From positions 302,885 through 366,884 of the forward strand of contig JAUHYD010000003.1 in assembly GCA_030426665.1 (NCBI GenBank): 64,000 bases of DNA. Direction: 5' to 3'. This document shows, one piece after another, positions 45,620-53,517 of this stretch. Positions within the stretch are counted from its first letter, which is position 1; the number at the start of each line of letters is the position of its first letter. The notes under the pieces are model-generated. The model was not told where the DNA came from. It did no database searches and worked only from the letters and a program-made list of their open reading frames with translations. Source of the DNA: Bacteroidia bacterium. GTDB lineage: Bacteria > Bacteroidota > Bacteroidia > Chitinophagales > Chitinophagaceae. The translations under genes were made by a program, and so were the position numbers.

Positions 45620-46126
45620 TTATTCGTCAAGAAGCTTACAATACACAAGCTGAGCAGAGCCGCCACCAGTGTATTTCAGTTCGCACAAATAATTATGGCG
45701 ATAGTGACCGCCCATAGGAGTCTCTGCATCTACGTAACTACGAATTGTATAAGTGCCACTCCCATCATAAGAGACATAAGCATCGTAGCTATTGGGAAAC
45801 TCAGCCGAGCCGGGTGCTGTGAGTAGCGATTTTACATAGTATCTTGAATCAAATACTGCTTCTATTTCTTTGTCGCTTAGACTTGTACCTGTTTTAAAAC
45901 TAAAGGAAGCACTCCCCAAACTATTACTGGCCGTGTTTTCAGAACTTTTGGGCGGTGAAGGTGCCACATAATCGGAAACACTTGGGGCGTATTCGTAGGT
46001 GTCTTTATCTATGTCTTGGTTTGCTTTAACCGATAAGAAAATAACTGTTGCCACAATTATTACAACAACTACGGCTGGTAATACAGATTTGTCGGGCTTC
46101 AATACCTCTTTCTTTTCGTTGTCCAT
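45620..46126 (-). CDS. Single-pass membrane protein, possible phage cargo
   Basis: A 168-residue protein with a cytoplasmic N-terminus, one membrane helix (about 17-34, AVVVVIIVATVIFLSV), a Ser/Pro-rich linker and a C-terminal globular domain of about 80 residues (KEIEAVFDSRYYVKSLLTAPGSAEFP ... GHYRHNYLCELKYTG). The domain order resembles small Bacteroidota and phage membrane-anchored proteins of unknown function. It lies next to the repressor and may be expressed in the lysogen. Confidence 0.7.
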   Translation of the reverse strand: MDNEKKEVLKPDKSVLPAVVVVIIVATVIFLSVKANQDIDKDTYEYAPSVSDYVAPSPPKSSENTASNSLGSASFSFKTGTSLSDKEIEAVFDSRYYVKSLLTAPGSAEFPNSYDAYVSYDGSGTYTIRSYVDAETPMGGHYRHNYLCELKYTGGGSAQLVYCKLLDE

Positions 46127-46183
46127 TGTAATTTATTTTTGTCGGTTAATTGTTCCGATGTTATTGCTTTGATGAGATAATAA

Positions 46184-46900
46184 CTAATAACCTCTGATAA
46201 TCCCACGCACTTTATATAGCTTATCAATCATGCCCTTTTTAATAGGGGAGGGGCTGATCTTTTCGTTCTTGGGTACCAGGAGAAAGTTATCACGACTGGC
46301 CGGGTCTGCGTTTAGGTACTTACATGTTTCCAGCCCATTCTTCGCTACTATGTAATAGATATCGCCGTACACTACAAACTCCTTATCTATTACTTCCTTG
46401 CATGCAATAAAATCTCCGTGCCTTATCTCTGAGTGCATACTGTCTCCGGTAATGATGGCACCGAAATCGCAATCCCGGAAACGAGGATCGAATAGGTAGT
46501 ATTGCGGAATGAACACTGCATCGTCTCTGTATGAATTAATAAAAGATGCTGTGATAGGCGTATTGTACATTGGTACGCCCTCCCACCCTTCAAAAGCACT
46601 TTTGTAATCTTCGGGCTTCAACCTTGTATGTACGTGCTTGCCGAGGGGAATTACCTCCTTTGACGAGCCCTCCGAAACGGCACTTTCAATAAACATTTTG
46701 CCCTCTCCGGTTAACAGCCATTCTTTATTTACCTGCGGATAAGCTGTGACAATTTTCTCTACAATGTCCAATTTTATTTCACTATTTCTCTTTATGGCAT
46801 TGCGTATTGTTGTTGAACCAACATCAATGTTACGCTCAAACTTACTTATGTTGACATCAAGAGCATCAATTAAATCATTTAAAATAAACGCTTTAGCCAT
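46184..46900 (-). CDS. Phage CI-like repressor with S24 peptidase domain
   Basis: A 238-residue LexA/CI-type repressor. The N-terminal HTH (about 5-65; SKFERNIDVGSTTIRNAIKRNSEI) is followed by a linker and a C-terminal S24 self-cleavage domain with the catalytic Ser in GDSMHSEIRHGDFIA and the Lys in LETCKYL. The domain dimerises and can cleave on RecA activation, so the prophage is probably SOS-inducible. It is divergent from the early operon across the operator region at 46925-46968. Confidence 0.92.
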   Translation of the reverse strand: MAKAFILNDLIDALDVNISKFERNIDVGSTTIRNAIKRNSEIKLDIVEKIVTAYPQVNKEWLLTGEGKMFIESAVSEGSSKEVIPLGKHVHTRLKPEDYKSAFEGWEGVPMYNTPITASFINSYRDDAVFIPQYYLFDPRFRDCDFGAIITGDSMHSEIRHGDFIACKEVIDKEFVVYGDIYYIVAKNGLETCKYLNADPASRDNFLLVPKNEKISPSPIKKGMIDKLYKVRGIIRGY

Positions 46901-46924
46901 ACTAAATAAAATTATTTAAATAAT

Positions 46925-46968
46925 TGTATAGTTTTTCTTGTCATTGTCCTATACAATGTATAGTTTTG
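46925..46968 (+). promoter_or_regulatory. Prophage operators and early promoter
   Basis: Perfect 15-bp palindrome CTATACAATGTATAG (46949-46963) and a single half-site TGTATAG (46925-46931), 24 bases apart. TTG at 46938-46940 and TAGTTTTG at 46961-46968 (20-base spacer) form a rightward promoter whose -7 box overlaps the palindrome, so a repressor bound there would block the early operon. The adjacent CI-like repressor is the obvious ligand (inferred). Confidence 0.7.
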
Positions 46969-47007
46969 TATTGAAATTCAATATCTGAAACACAAAATAC
47001 AAAACAA

Positions 47008-47232
47008 ATGATAAAGTGCAGATACACGTTAATAGAAGCTAACGAAAAAATCAAGACACTTGCCTCTGAATTCCCACTAGAAGAGCGCAGCAAATACCGA
47101 CAGACGTTTGCCATCGGTCACTCCACACTTCACTACTGGCTGAAAGGCACGGTACCGTCACTTGTCGCTGCTAATCACTTAGCGGAGTACATGGAGCAGT
47201 ATGTCGCAAATCAGAAAGTACAAACAGCATAA
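47008..47232 (+). CDS. Small phage regulator, Cro-position
   Basis: A 74-residue basic protein at the position of cro, first gene of the early operon. The segment RQTFAIGHSTLHYWLKGTVPSLVAANHLAEYM fits a helix-turn-helix with an XRE-like third helix. It probably counters the S24 repressor at the operators just upstream, by position and fold rather than by direct evidence. Confidence 0.75.
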   Translation: MIKCRYTLIEANEKIKTLASEFPLEERSKYRQTFAIGHSTLHYWLKGTVPSLVAANHLAEYMEQYVANQKVQTA

Positions 47233-47270
47233 TCAAACCTCTTGCCAAAAAAAGCTAAAGGATTTTAACA

Positions 47271-47519
47271 ATGAGCAGCACCGGAGTAATGCAAATACCG
47301 ATAAGCGAGTGGAATTCTCATAAACGCAAAATAGATAAAATATACAAAAAACTATTTAGTGATGAGAGTGGCGCTACTGCCGGGTGGGTGCGAGCAGGTG
47401 AGTTGATGAAAAGAACCGGACTTACAAGGGCTGCTATAAGGTATCGCAAAAATGAGCACAACAGCAAAAAGACATCTTCCGGACACTATATCTATGATGT
47501 AAACGCTTTTAAAAACTAA
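47271..47519 (+). CDS. Small DNA-binding-like phage protein
   Basis: An 82-residue protein. The C-terminal part, WVRAGELMKRTGLTRAAIRY followed by KNEH ... YIYDVNAFKN, has the order of a MerR- or excisionase-type winged helix: a HTH that selects on a tyrosine-rich wing. This layout recurs in Bacteroidota phage and mobile-element proteins. Either a transcription or a recombination-directionality role is possible. Confidence 0.7.
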   Translation: MSSTGVMQIPISEWNSHKRKIDKIYKKLFSDESGATAGWVRAGELMKRTGLTRAAIRYRKNEHNSKKTSSGHYIYDVNAFKN

Positions 47520-47522
47520 GCT

Positions 47523-47669
47523 ATGTATTACAAACCTAACATAAAGTTTTACGGATACAAATACCAACTGGCCATGGGCGGTGGTAATGACTGGATGCTG
47601 TGGGTGTTGCTCTTCGGGCTGTTGGTATACTTCACTTACATGCAGCACTTAATAGACACGCTACTATGA
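47523..47669 (+). CDS. Small membrane protein (48 aa)
   Basis: A 48-residue frame starting three bases after the previous stop: a short polar N-terminus (MYYKPNIKFYGYKYQLAMG), then one hydrophobic helix (WMLWVLLFGLLVYFTY). It overlaps the next frame by four bases (ATGA). Coupled position and clear helix support a real gene. Confidence 0.6.
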   Translation: MYYKPNIKFYGYKYQLAMGGGNDWMLWVLLFGLLVYFTYMQHLIDTLL

Positions 47670-47749
47670 CCTGCAGTCCGAAAATAGTGTACAGGATATT
47701 GATGGCCGGCGTGCTGGCGTATGTGATCATGTTATTTCTAATTCTTTAA
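47666..47749 (+). CDS. Tiny membrane protein (27 aa)
   Basis: A 27-residue frame overlapping the preceding stop as ATGA; a basic start (MTCSPKIVYR) and one hydrophobic helix (ILMAGVLAYVIMLFLIL). Ten bases before the LRR gene. Tandem tiny membrane proteins are frequent in phage early operons; the function is unknown. Confidence 0.5.
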   Translation: MTCSPKIVYRILMAGVLAYVIMLFLIL

Positions 47750-47758
47750 ATAAATATA

Positions 47759-48799
47759 ATGAAAATACTAAATGGAGTGCTATTAAGCGTATCTGCTTCC
47801 GACCTCGACAAAGATGGGAGATTTGTAAACAAAACAGTAAAAGAAGTTGCTGACAAATGCTTTTGGGATATGCCGGAGTTAACTGCGGTTATATTGCCTA
47901 ATTGTAAAAAGATAGGTGCGTACTGCTTCAGCTACAATCAGGCACTTACAGAGGTGAGCCTACCCACACTTATAACCGCAGGTTCTGACTGCTTCAGCTA
48001 CAATCAGGCACTTACAGAGGTGAGCCTACCCACACTTATAACCGCAGGTTCGTACTGCTTCAGCTCCAATCAGGCACTTACAGAGGTGAGCCTACCCACA
48101 CTTATAACCGCAGGTTCGTACTGCTTCAGCTCCAATCAGGCACTTACAGAGGTGAGCCTACCAGCACTTACAACAGCAGGTTCGTACTGCTTCACCTCCA
48201 ATCAGGCACTTACAGAGGTGAGCCTACCCGTACTTACAACAGCAGGTTCGGACTGCTTCAGCTCCAATCAGGCACTTACAGAGGTGAGCCTACCAGCACT
48301 TACAACAGCAGGTTCGTACTGCTTCAGATACAATGAGGCACTTACAGAGGTGGAAATTGGCAAAAAGAAACTTAATGTGAAACATGTTGATGGATACTGT
48401 TTTGTAGTTCAGAGACAACGAACCGCAAAAGGGATCGTGGTTTATGAAGGTTATAATATTACTAATGTAGAAGATTCTAAAATAGGAATGTCCCCATGTT
48501 ATGTTGCGGAAAAAGAAGGTTTTACAGCGCATGGAGATACCGTTAAATCTGCTATTAGCGACGTGCAATTTAAAATAGTTGCGGAGAAGTTGAAGAAAGA
48601 GCCAATACATGCCGATACTATTGTCAGTATAAATCATTACAGAACGATTACCGGAGCGTGTGAATTTGGGTGTAAGTCATGGCTTGAAAGCAACGGACTC
48701 TCAGGCGTAACAGATATGAAAGCATCTAAATTAGCTCCACTACTTAAAAAGACAGATGCGTATGGTTATGAAAAGTTCATGCAATTAGTTCAATTCTAA
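47759..48799 (+). CDS. BspA-like leucine-rich repeat protein
   Basis: A 346-residue protein. The N-terminal region (about 1-54) leads into seven LRR_5/BspA-type repeats of 22 residues (CFSSNQALTEVSLPxLxTAG), then an unrelated C-terminal domain (about 205-346; KMxxSKLAPLLKK region). There is no signal peptide, so it is probably cytoplasmic in the host. BspA-type repeats usually mediate protein binding. Its place in an early operon, between regulators and recombination genes, is unusual and gives no obvious role. Confidence 0.88.
   Translation: MKILNGVLLSVSASDLDKDGRFVNKTVKEVADKCFWDMPELTAVILPNCKKIGAYCFSYNQALTEVSLPTLITAGSDCFSYNQALTEVSLPTLITAGSYCFSSNQALTEVSLPTLITAGSYCFSSNQALTEVSLPALTTAGSYCFTSNQALTEVSLPVLTTAGSDCFSSNQALTEVSLPALTTAGSYCFRYNEALTEVEIGKKKLNVKHVDGYCFVVQRQRTAKGIVVYEGYNITNVEDSKIGMSPCYVAEKEGFTAHGDTVKSAISDVQFKIVAEKLKKEPIHADTIVSINHYRTITGACEFGCKSWLESNGLSGVTDMKASKLAPLLKKTDAYGYEKFMQLVQF
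47924..48364 (+). repeat. 66-bp tandem repeats in the LRR gene
   Basis: Seven in-frame copies start with TGC at 47924, 47990, 48056, 48122, 48188, 48254 and 48320. Neighbouring copies differ at only a few bases, mostly in the codon after CFS and in the TLITAGS/ALTTAGS variants. Such near-identity at the DNA level implies recent expansion and a possible length polymorphism. Confidence 0.92.
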
Positions 48800-48810
48800 A
48801 ACTTCAATCT

Positions 48811-49137
48811 ATGCAAATGGGTTTCTCAATTCCAAAATGGGAGATAAGAGCGAGCGACTGGCTTGATGCCAACATCTTTCCTGCCCCAAACGATACAACT
48901 CCTGCACACACAGAGCGCATGCAGTACCGGCTACTCATAGAAAAGGAAGCGAATAAAATACAGATGTGTGTCAAAAGCTGCAAGACGCTACCACAGACGT
49001 ATACCATCATTAAGATGGTAATGGCACTACTGCGCCGGCACAGAGACACAGGCAATAATGCCATGCTGAAAGGCTGCGTAGGCAGCATAATGATGGAGCT
49101 GGAGAGGAAGCAGCATCAGATTCAAAGTAAAATGTAA
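48811..49137 (+). CDS. Hypothetical phage protein
   Basis: A 108-residue protein, largely helical ([22 protein letters not shown], then [24 protein letters not shown]). No family recognised. It precedes the bet gene with a 19-base gap and so is probably part of the same early transcript; it could be a recombination accessory. Confidence 0.7.
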   Translation: MQMGFSIPKWEIRASDWLDANIFPAPNDTTPAHTERMQYRLLIEKEANKIQMCVKSCKTLPQTYTIIKMVMALLRRHRDTGNNAMLKGCVGSIMMELERKQHQIQSKM

Positions 49138-49156
49138 TCCTAAAAATAAAAGCTAT

Positions 49157-50293
49157 ATGTCAACAACTCAATTACAAAAGCTAGACTTCTCACCAGAACA
49201 GGTGGAACTTATTAAATCGCAAATTGCTCCAGAAGCAACAGACAGCGAACTACAATTATTCCTTTACCAGTGCAAGCGTACGGGTCTTGACCCAATGGCA
49301 AGGCAGATATACTGCATACACAGAAAGACGGGGAATACTAAAAAGATGAGTGTACAAACGTCAATAGACGGATTCCGTGTAGTTGCCGAGCGTACTGGTC
49401 TTTATGGAGGTCAAAGTGCGCCTATATGGGAAGAAGGAAAAGACGGATATCCAACCAAATGCACCATATCTGTATATAAATTCAAAGGTGGGGTAAGGTA
49501 CGAAGCTGCAGTAGCCGTTGCGTTCTTCCGTGAATACGTGCAACTAAAAGATGAATGGGTAGGCGGTCAGAGAACAGGAAACAAAATAATCGGTGATATG
49601 TGGGCAAAGATGCCTCACACAATGCTTGCAAAGGTGGCAGAAGCCCTTGCCCTTAGAAAAGCATTCCCACAAGATTTGAGCGGACTGTATACCACCGATG
49701 AAATGGCACAATCTGAAAATGAAACAACAGCCGAGACTGCAATTTTACCAAATCCAACAGCATTGCCTTCGCCTCCACCGAAAACAACACCATTCAATAA
49801 GACTTATCCCGATAAGAAAGCAATCCTGGCAGTATTAGAGACAGCCAAGGTGGCAGGAGAGGTGAAGATCTTGTACAATGCCAATAAGGCGTTGATAGAT
49901 AATGACGATGCGATGAAATCTGCATTGAAAAAGAAGCAGGATCTGATAAAGAACGGCGGTAAGCTGATAATTACCGACAAGCAACTGGATGAAGTTATCG
50001 CCCGACTTAATAAAGGGGATAAGGAGATATATAAGCAATCGCTGAACGTGTATCTGCTAGATGACGCTCAAATAACGAAACTTGAAAACGCCTATATACA
50101 TCAGGTAAAGGTTGCGGAGCAAATAGCTAAGAAGCATGACAAGCCGGCCAGCATAAAGAACGTTGCTGACGCTTGCACCTGTGCCGAGCAGGTAATGAAA
50201 TTGCACCAAAACAATTCATTCATTATAGACCGTGACGAGGAATTGAAGGTGTATGTCGTTGACAGAATTAAAGCCCTCAATTCTGCAGCATGA
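49157..50293 (+). CDS. bet: Phage single-strand annealing protein Bet
   Basis: A 378-residue Red-beta-type annealase (phage recombination protein Bet). Recognised by [22 protein letters not shown], the [19 protein letters not shown] motif, [24 protein letters not shown] and [10 protein letters not shown]. The conserved part ends near residue 185; the C-terminal half (about 195-378), after a Pro-rich linker, is not recognised and longer than in lambda Bet (261 aa). It anneals complementary single strands. The ATGA overlap couples it to the next gene. Confidence 0.92.
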   Translation: MSTTQLQKLDFSPEQVELIKSQIAPEATDSELQLFLYQCKRTGLDPMARQIYCIHRKTGNTKKMSVQTSIDGFRVVAERTGLYGGQSAPIWEEGKDGYPTKCTISVYKFKGGVRYEAAVAVAFFREYVQLKDEWVGGQRTGNKIIGDMWAKMPHTMLAKVAEALALRKAFPQDLSGLYTTDEMAQSENETTAETAILPNPTALPSPPPKTTPFNKTYPDKKAILAVLETAKVAGEVKILYNANKALIDNDDAMKSALKKKQDLIKNGGKLIITDKQLDEVIARLNKGDKEIYKQSLNVYLLDDAQITKLENAYIHQVKVAEQIAKKHDKPASIKNVADACTCAEQVMKLHQNNSFIIDRDEELKVYVVDRIKALNSAA

Positions 50294-50589
50294 TAGCGTA
50301 TAGTAGAATGGTAGTAGAGCATGCTTATGCTAATGATGGCATAACACTAACAATAAAGCCTAAGAATTACCGGGAGCGATTCCCGGACTTCTACGAAATA
50401 AAGCAAAAAGAAAACGGCATTACCTGGGAGATAGTGCCTTACGGAATAGGATTAGAGCGAATAGAAATAGGCATCATTCCGGATGGATACGAAGTAGTGA
50501 CAAAAGATAAGTATGAAATAGTACTCAAAACAAAGCAGAGGCGAAACATCAGGCAGAAGGTTCGCGGCAGCATAAAACAACAATCATGA
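50290..50589 (+). CDS. Hypothetical phage protein
   Basis: A 99-residue basic protein coupled to bet and to the exonuclease gene by overlaps at both ends. Beta-rich in appearance ([28 protein letters not shown]), ending in a basic tail ([14 protein letters not shown]). No family recognised. Its position suggests a role with Bet and the exonuclease. Confidence 0.7.
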   Translation: MIAYSRMVVEHAYANDGITLTIKPKNYRERFPDFYEIKQKENGITWEIVPYGIGLERIEIGIIPDGYEVVTKDKYEIVLKTKQRRNIRQKVRGSIKQQS

Positions 50590-51149
50590 TATTATTTTTC
50601 GATACAGAAACGACTGGCAAACCAAAGAACTACCAAGGTAGTATGCGTGACCTTGACAACTGGCCGCGCGTGATACAACTGGCATGGGCCGTGTACAGCG
50701 ACACCGGTGATAAGCTGGACAGCAGATGTGAACTGATACTACCTGACGGATGGGAGATTCCAAAAGAAAAGTTCTGGATTGACAATGGGTATAGCACAGA
50801 AAAGAATGCTGCAGAAGGCACTCCTATGGACGTTGTTCTTGACAGCTTCGTTGCTGCAGCGAGAGCTTGTCGTGCTATAGCTGCACATAACATACAGTTC
50901 GACTACAACGTACTAGGCGCTGAAATGTTACGCTACAATAAGACCGTAGGCAGGAAATTGGAGCAGTACTGCACTATGAAGCATGGCACGAGTATTTGTA
51001 AGCTGCCGGGCAGTTATGGAAGATATAAGTGGCCATCACTGGAAGAATTACATAGGCATCTACTTGGTGAAGGGTTTGACAATGCGCATGATGCCATGGC
51101 AGATGTGGAAGCGTGCGCAAGATGTTATTTCAAGATGGTAAAGAGTTAG
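50586..51149 (+). CDS. DEDDh 3'-5' exonuclease (DnaQ-like)
   Basis: A 187-residue DnaQ-like nuclease with all catalytic elements: FFDTETTG (D6, E8), AHNIQFD, and HDAMADVEA at the end. It shortens DNA 3' to 5' with two metal ions. Lambda-type systems pair Bet with a 5'-3' exonuclease; here the nuclease next to bet is of the opposite family, and its function in replication or recombination is not fixed. Confidence 0.93.
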   Translation: MILFFDTETTGKPKNYQGSMRDLDNWPRVIQLAWAVYSDTGDKLDSRCELILPDGWEIPKEKFWIDNGYSTEKNAAEGTPMDVVLDSFVAAARACRAIAAHNIQFDYNVLGAEMLRYNKTVGRKLEQYCTMKHGTSICKLPGSYGRYKWPSLEELHRHLLGEGFDNAHDAMADVEACARCYFKMVKS

Positions 51150-51158
51150 GATTATAGC

Positions 51159-51190
51159 GGCTGGCCGTGTCTACGGCTGGCTTTTTTTAT
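51159..51190 (+). terminator. Intrinsic terminator inside the early operon
   Basis: Stem GGCTGGCCGT / ACGGCTGGCT (Watson-Crick core of five pairs, with G-T wobbles in the extension), four-base loop, then seven T. It lies directly after the exonuclease stop while rightward genes continue, implying partial termination, antitermination, or a second promoter downstream. Confidence 0.75.
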
Positions 51191-51211
51191 TGTCTCATTA
51201 AAAAGAAAACA

Positions 51212-51319
51212 GTGGAAACTATAAGTACCGAGAATCAAGCAGTATGGACGCCAATGGAGTCTTACTACTACGAACAACGACTAAAAGCAATAGGTGCAAT
51301 ACCAACACAAGAGGGATAA
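51212..51319 (+). CDS. Small phage protein (35 aa), GTG start
   Basis: GTG-initiated 35-residue frame (METISTENQAVWTPMESYYY ...), whose TAA overlaps the ATG of the next gene (TAATG). The upstream ATG frame starting at 51244 reads the same DNA in another phase and gives an unlikely, low-complexity leader. The overlap favours this small gene; no function is suggested. Confidence 0.5.
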   Translation: METISTENQAVWTPMESYYYEQRLKAIGAIPTQEG

Positions 51320-51762
51320 TGCCAGACTTCGGGGGACATATCGACAATAACAACAAGCTGACTGTATATAAGCAGCCTGTGCTTGCGGAGTGGATTAAAA
51401 AGAACTCCGGAAAGGATATTGTGCTGTCTGTGAAAGTGAAGCGCAAGCAAAGGAGTACCCCTCAAAACGGCTATTACTGGAGCGTAGTGGTGCCGATGGT
51501 GACGGAAGCTATTAACAGTTACGGTAACGAGTATAGCAATGACGATACGCATGAGTACCTGAAGTCACGCTTTAACAGCAAAGATGTAGAAGTCGGCGAC
51601 GGCAACTACCTGCAGCTACCAATGTCAACGTCCGGATTAGATACGGCAGAGTTTGCCGGGTACATAGACCAGATACAACAGTTTGCGAGTATGGTACTCG
51701 GAGTTTATATCCCGAGTCCGAATGAGCAACTAACAATAGATCATTACTTAAAACAACCATAA
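51319..51762 (+). CDS. NinB-like recombination protein
   Basis: A 147-residue protein close to the size of lambda NinB (Orf), a recombination mediator that can act in place of RecFOR. Segments: VKRKQRSTPQNGYYWSVVVP (the usual NinB core K..RS..QN..YW), MSTSGLDTAEFAGYIDQI. The start at 51319 is preferred to the in-frame ATG at 51244, because the extra 25 residues come from a frame occupied by the small protein before it. Confidence 0.8.
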   Translation: MPDFGGHIDNNNKLTVYKQPVLAEWIKKNSGKDIVLSVKVKRKQRSTPQNGYYWSVVVPMVTEAINSYGNEYSNDDTHEYLKSRFNSKDVEVGDGNYLQLPMSTSGLDTAEFAGYIDQIQQFASMVLGVYIPSPNEQLTIDHYLKQP

Positions 51763-51764
51763 AT

Positions 51765-52352
51765 ATGAAACAAGACACAGCAGCTATGCGTCCTTACATT
51801 ATTAAGGACGCAACAATCAAAGACGACTACTGTAACTACAGTTACGAAATCACGGACGGCATAGGGTTCGGAGACACACACAACGTGAAAGGAAGTGGTG
51901 TGATTGAAGACGACCTACGTAAAGCAATGGGTATATTGAATGTGCACCTTGCAGTAATAGACGATGTATTTAAGCACAGCGGTATAGAGATTGAGGATAT
52001 TGACAGGTATCACGCTCACGACCTCACAGGCCTGTACAATGTTACCGGCATCAAAATTAAGGGCAGTAAAGAAAACGAGAGTGTTATCATCATCGGCAAC
52101 AAGTATGTGAGCTCAGCCGGTGGCAGAATAGAACTGGCATCGCCTAAAATACCTCTTGATAGTATGTCGTCTTACAAATGGTACAATGAGTTGATTGTAG
52201 CGGTGGAAGATGTACGTCATGAGGTGGAGTTATACAAAGAGGGTAAGTATGTGCAGACAGATGACGACGACGATGATGAGCCTGTAAGTAATTCCCGGCA
52301 AATGACTATTGGTGACGCTATTGACGAAACCTTAGCTAAATCAAAAGTATAG
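51765..52352 (+). CDS. Conserved phage hypothetical protein
   Basis: A 195-residue protein with no recognised family; mixed alpha/beta, with an acidic run near the end (TDDDDDDEP, about 168-175) and a helix after it (MTIGDAIDETLAKSKV). Its TAG shares a base with the helicase GTG start. A single-strand DNA-mimicking acidic tail is one possible reading of the D-run, but a guess. Confidence 0.7.
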   Translation: MKQDTAAMRPYIIKDATIKDDYCNYSYEITDGIGFGDTHNVKGSGVIEDDLRKAMGILNVHLAVIDDVFKHSGIEIEDIDRYHAHDLTGLYNVTGIKIKGSKENESVIIIGNKYVSSAGGRIELASPKIPLDSMSSYKWYNELIVAVEDVRHEVELYKEGKYVQTDDDDDDEPVSNSRQMTIGDAIDETLAKSKV

Positions 52353-53506
52353 TGAGCTTTACTCCACGTCCATATCAGGTAGAGGCAATTAATGCCGGGG
52401 TTTCTTTCTTCAAGGAAAAGAAGCAGTATCACGCTTTACAGATACTGCCTACCGGCTCCGGCAAGTCTGTTGTAATCGCCAACATCGCTAGTGCGTTGGA
52501 AGGAAAGACATTAGTGTTTCAGCCATCGAAAGAGATACTGGAGCAGAATGTAAAGAAATTCATGAGTTATGGCTATCGGGCCGGAGTGTACTCCAGTTCA
52601 GCAGGCATGAAGTACATAGACGATGTAACCTTTGCAACTATTGGGAGTGTAGCCAAGAAGCACCACGTCTTTGAGCAGTTCAGTAATATAATAGTAGATG
52701 AGTGCCATCTGGTTAACCCTGATCAAGGCATGTATGCTGACTTCTTCAGGAGTCTATCTAAGGCAAAGGTGTTAGGGCTGACAGCTACGCCATACAGGCT
52801 ATATGCAAGCTTTGAGGGTGCGATATTGAAGTTCCTTAACAGAACCAGACCAAGGATATTCAGCAAGGTGCTGTATTACGTACAGAATGATGTACTGTTT
52901 GATGCCGGACATCTGGCAAAGCTAGAATACTTCTCCCCTACTATTATCGACCGCACGAAGCTGCAAATGAATAATTCGGGAACAGACTTTACTGATAGTT
53001 CCGTAAGGGCATTGTCTAGGGAAATAGATATGCCAGGGCAGACAGTGGAGTATGCTAACAGGCTGCTCGTTAAGCGGAAGAACCTGCTTGTGTTCTGTTC
53101 GTTGATTGAGGACGCACAGAAGGTGGTAAAGAGAATACCGGGGGCTGTACTCATTACAGGTGAAACCAGTAAGGCAGCGAGAGAGAAAGCGTTGTCGCAG
53201 TTTACCAAGGGTATCATTAAGTGTGTAGTGAATGTGGGTGTACTGACGACAGGGTTTGATTATCCGGAGTTGGAATGTGTATTGATATCGAGGTCGACAA
53301 TGTCGCTGGCATTGTATTACCAGATGATAGGGCGTGTGATGCGTCCGCATAAGAATAAGGCATCTGGCTGGGTGGTGGACTTGGGGGGCAACATCCCAAT
53401 GTTTGGGAAGATAGAGACTATGAAGATAGAGCAGACTGAAGAAGGTCTGTACTACATCACAAACAACGGAAGGCAATTAACTAATGTAAATTTTTCAAAA
53501 GTGTAA
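52352..53506 (+). CDS. Superfamily 2 DEAD/DEAH-type helicase
   Basis: A 384-residue helicase of the type III restriction/RecG-like SF2 group: Walker A LPTGSGKS (about 29-36), DECH box, motif III TATPYR, and motif VI QMIGRVMR. Length covers only the two RecA-like domains, without obvious extra nuclease or specificity domain. Start GTG at 52352 overlaps the preceding TAG. Such phage helicases are thought to help replication or recombination; exact role unproven. Confidence 0.92.
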   Translation: MSFTPRPYQVEAINAGVSFFKEKKQYHALQILPTGSGKSVVIANIASALEGKTLVFQPSKEILEQNVKKFMSYGYRAGVYSSSAGMKYIDDVTFATIGSVAKKHHVFEQFSNIIVDECHLVNPDQGMYADFFRSLSKAKVLGLTATPYRLYASFEGAILKFLNRTRPRIFSKVLYYVQNDVLFDAGHLAKLEYFSPTIIDRTKLQMNNSGTDFTDSSVRALSREIDMPGQTVEYANRLLVKRKNLLVFCSLIEDAQKVVKRIPGAVLITGETSKAAREKALSQFTKGIIKCVVNVGVLTTGFDYPELECVLISRSTMSLALYYQMIGRVMRPHKNKASGWVVDLGGNIPMFGKIETMKIEQTEEGLYYITNNGRQLTNVNFSKV

Positions 53507-53517
53507 AAAACGTTATT

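Noticed and set aside
47924..48364. Possible CRISPR array
   Set aside because: The 66-bp repeats are contiguous, in frame and encode leucine-rich repeats; there are no spacers and no cas genes.
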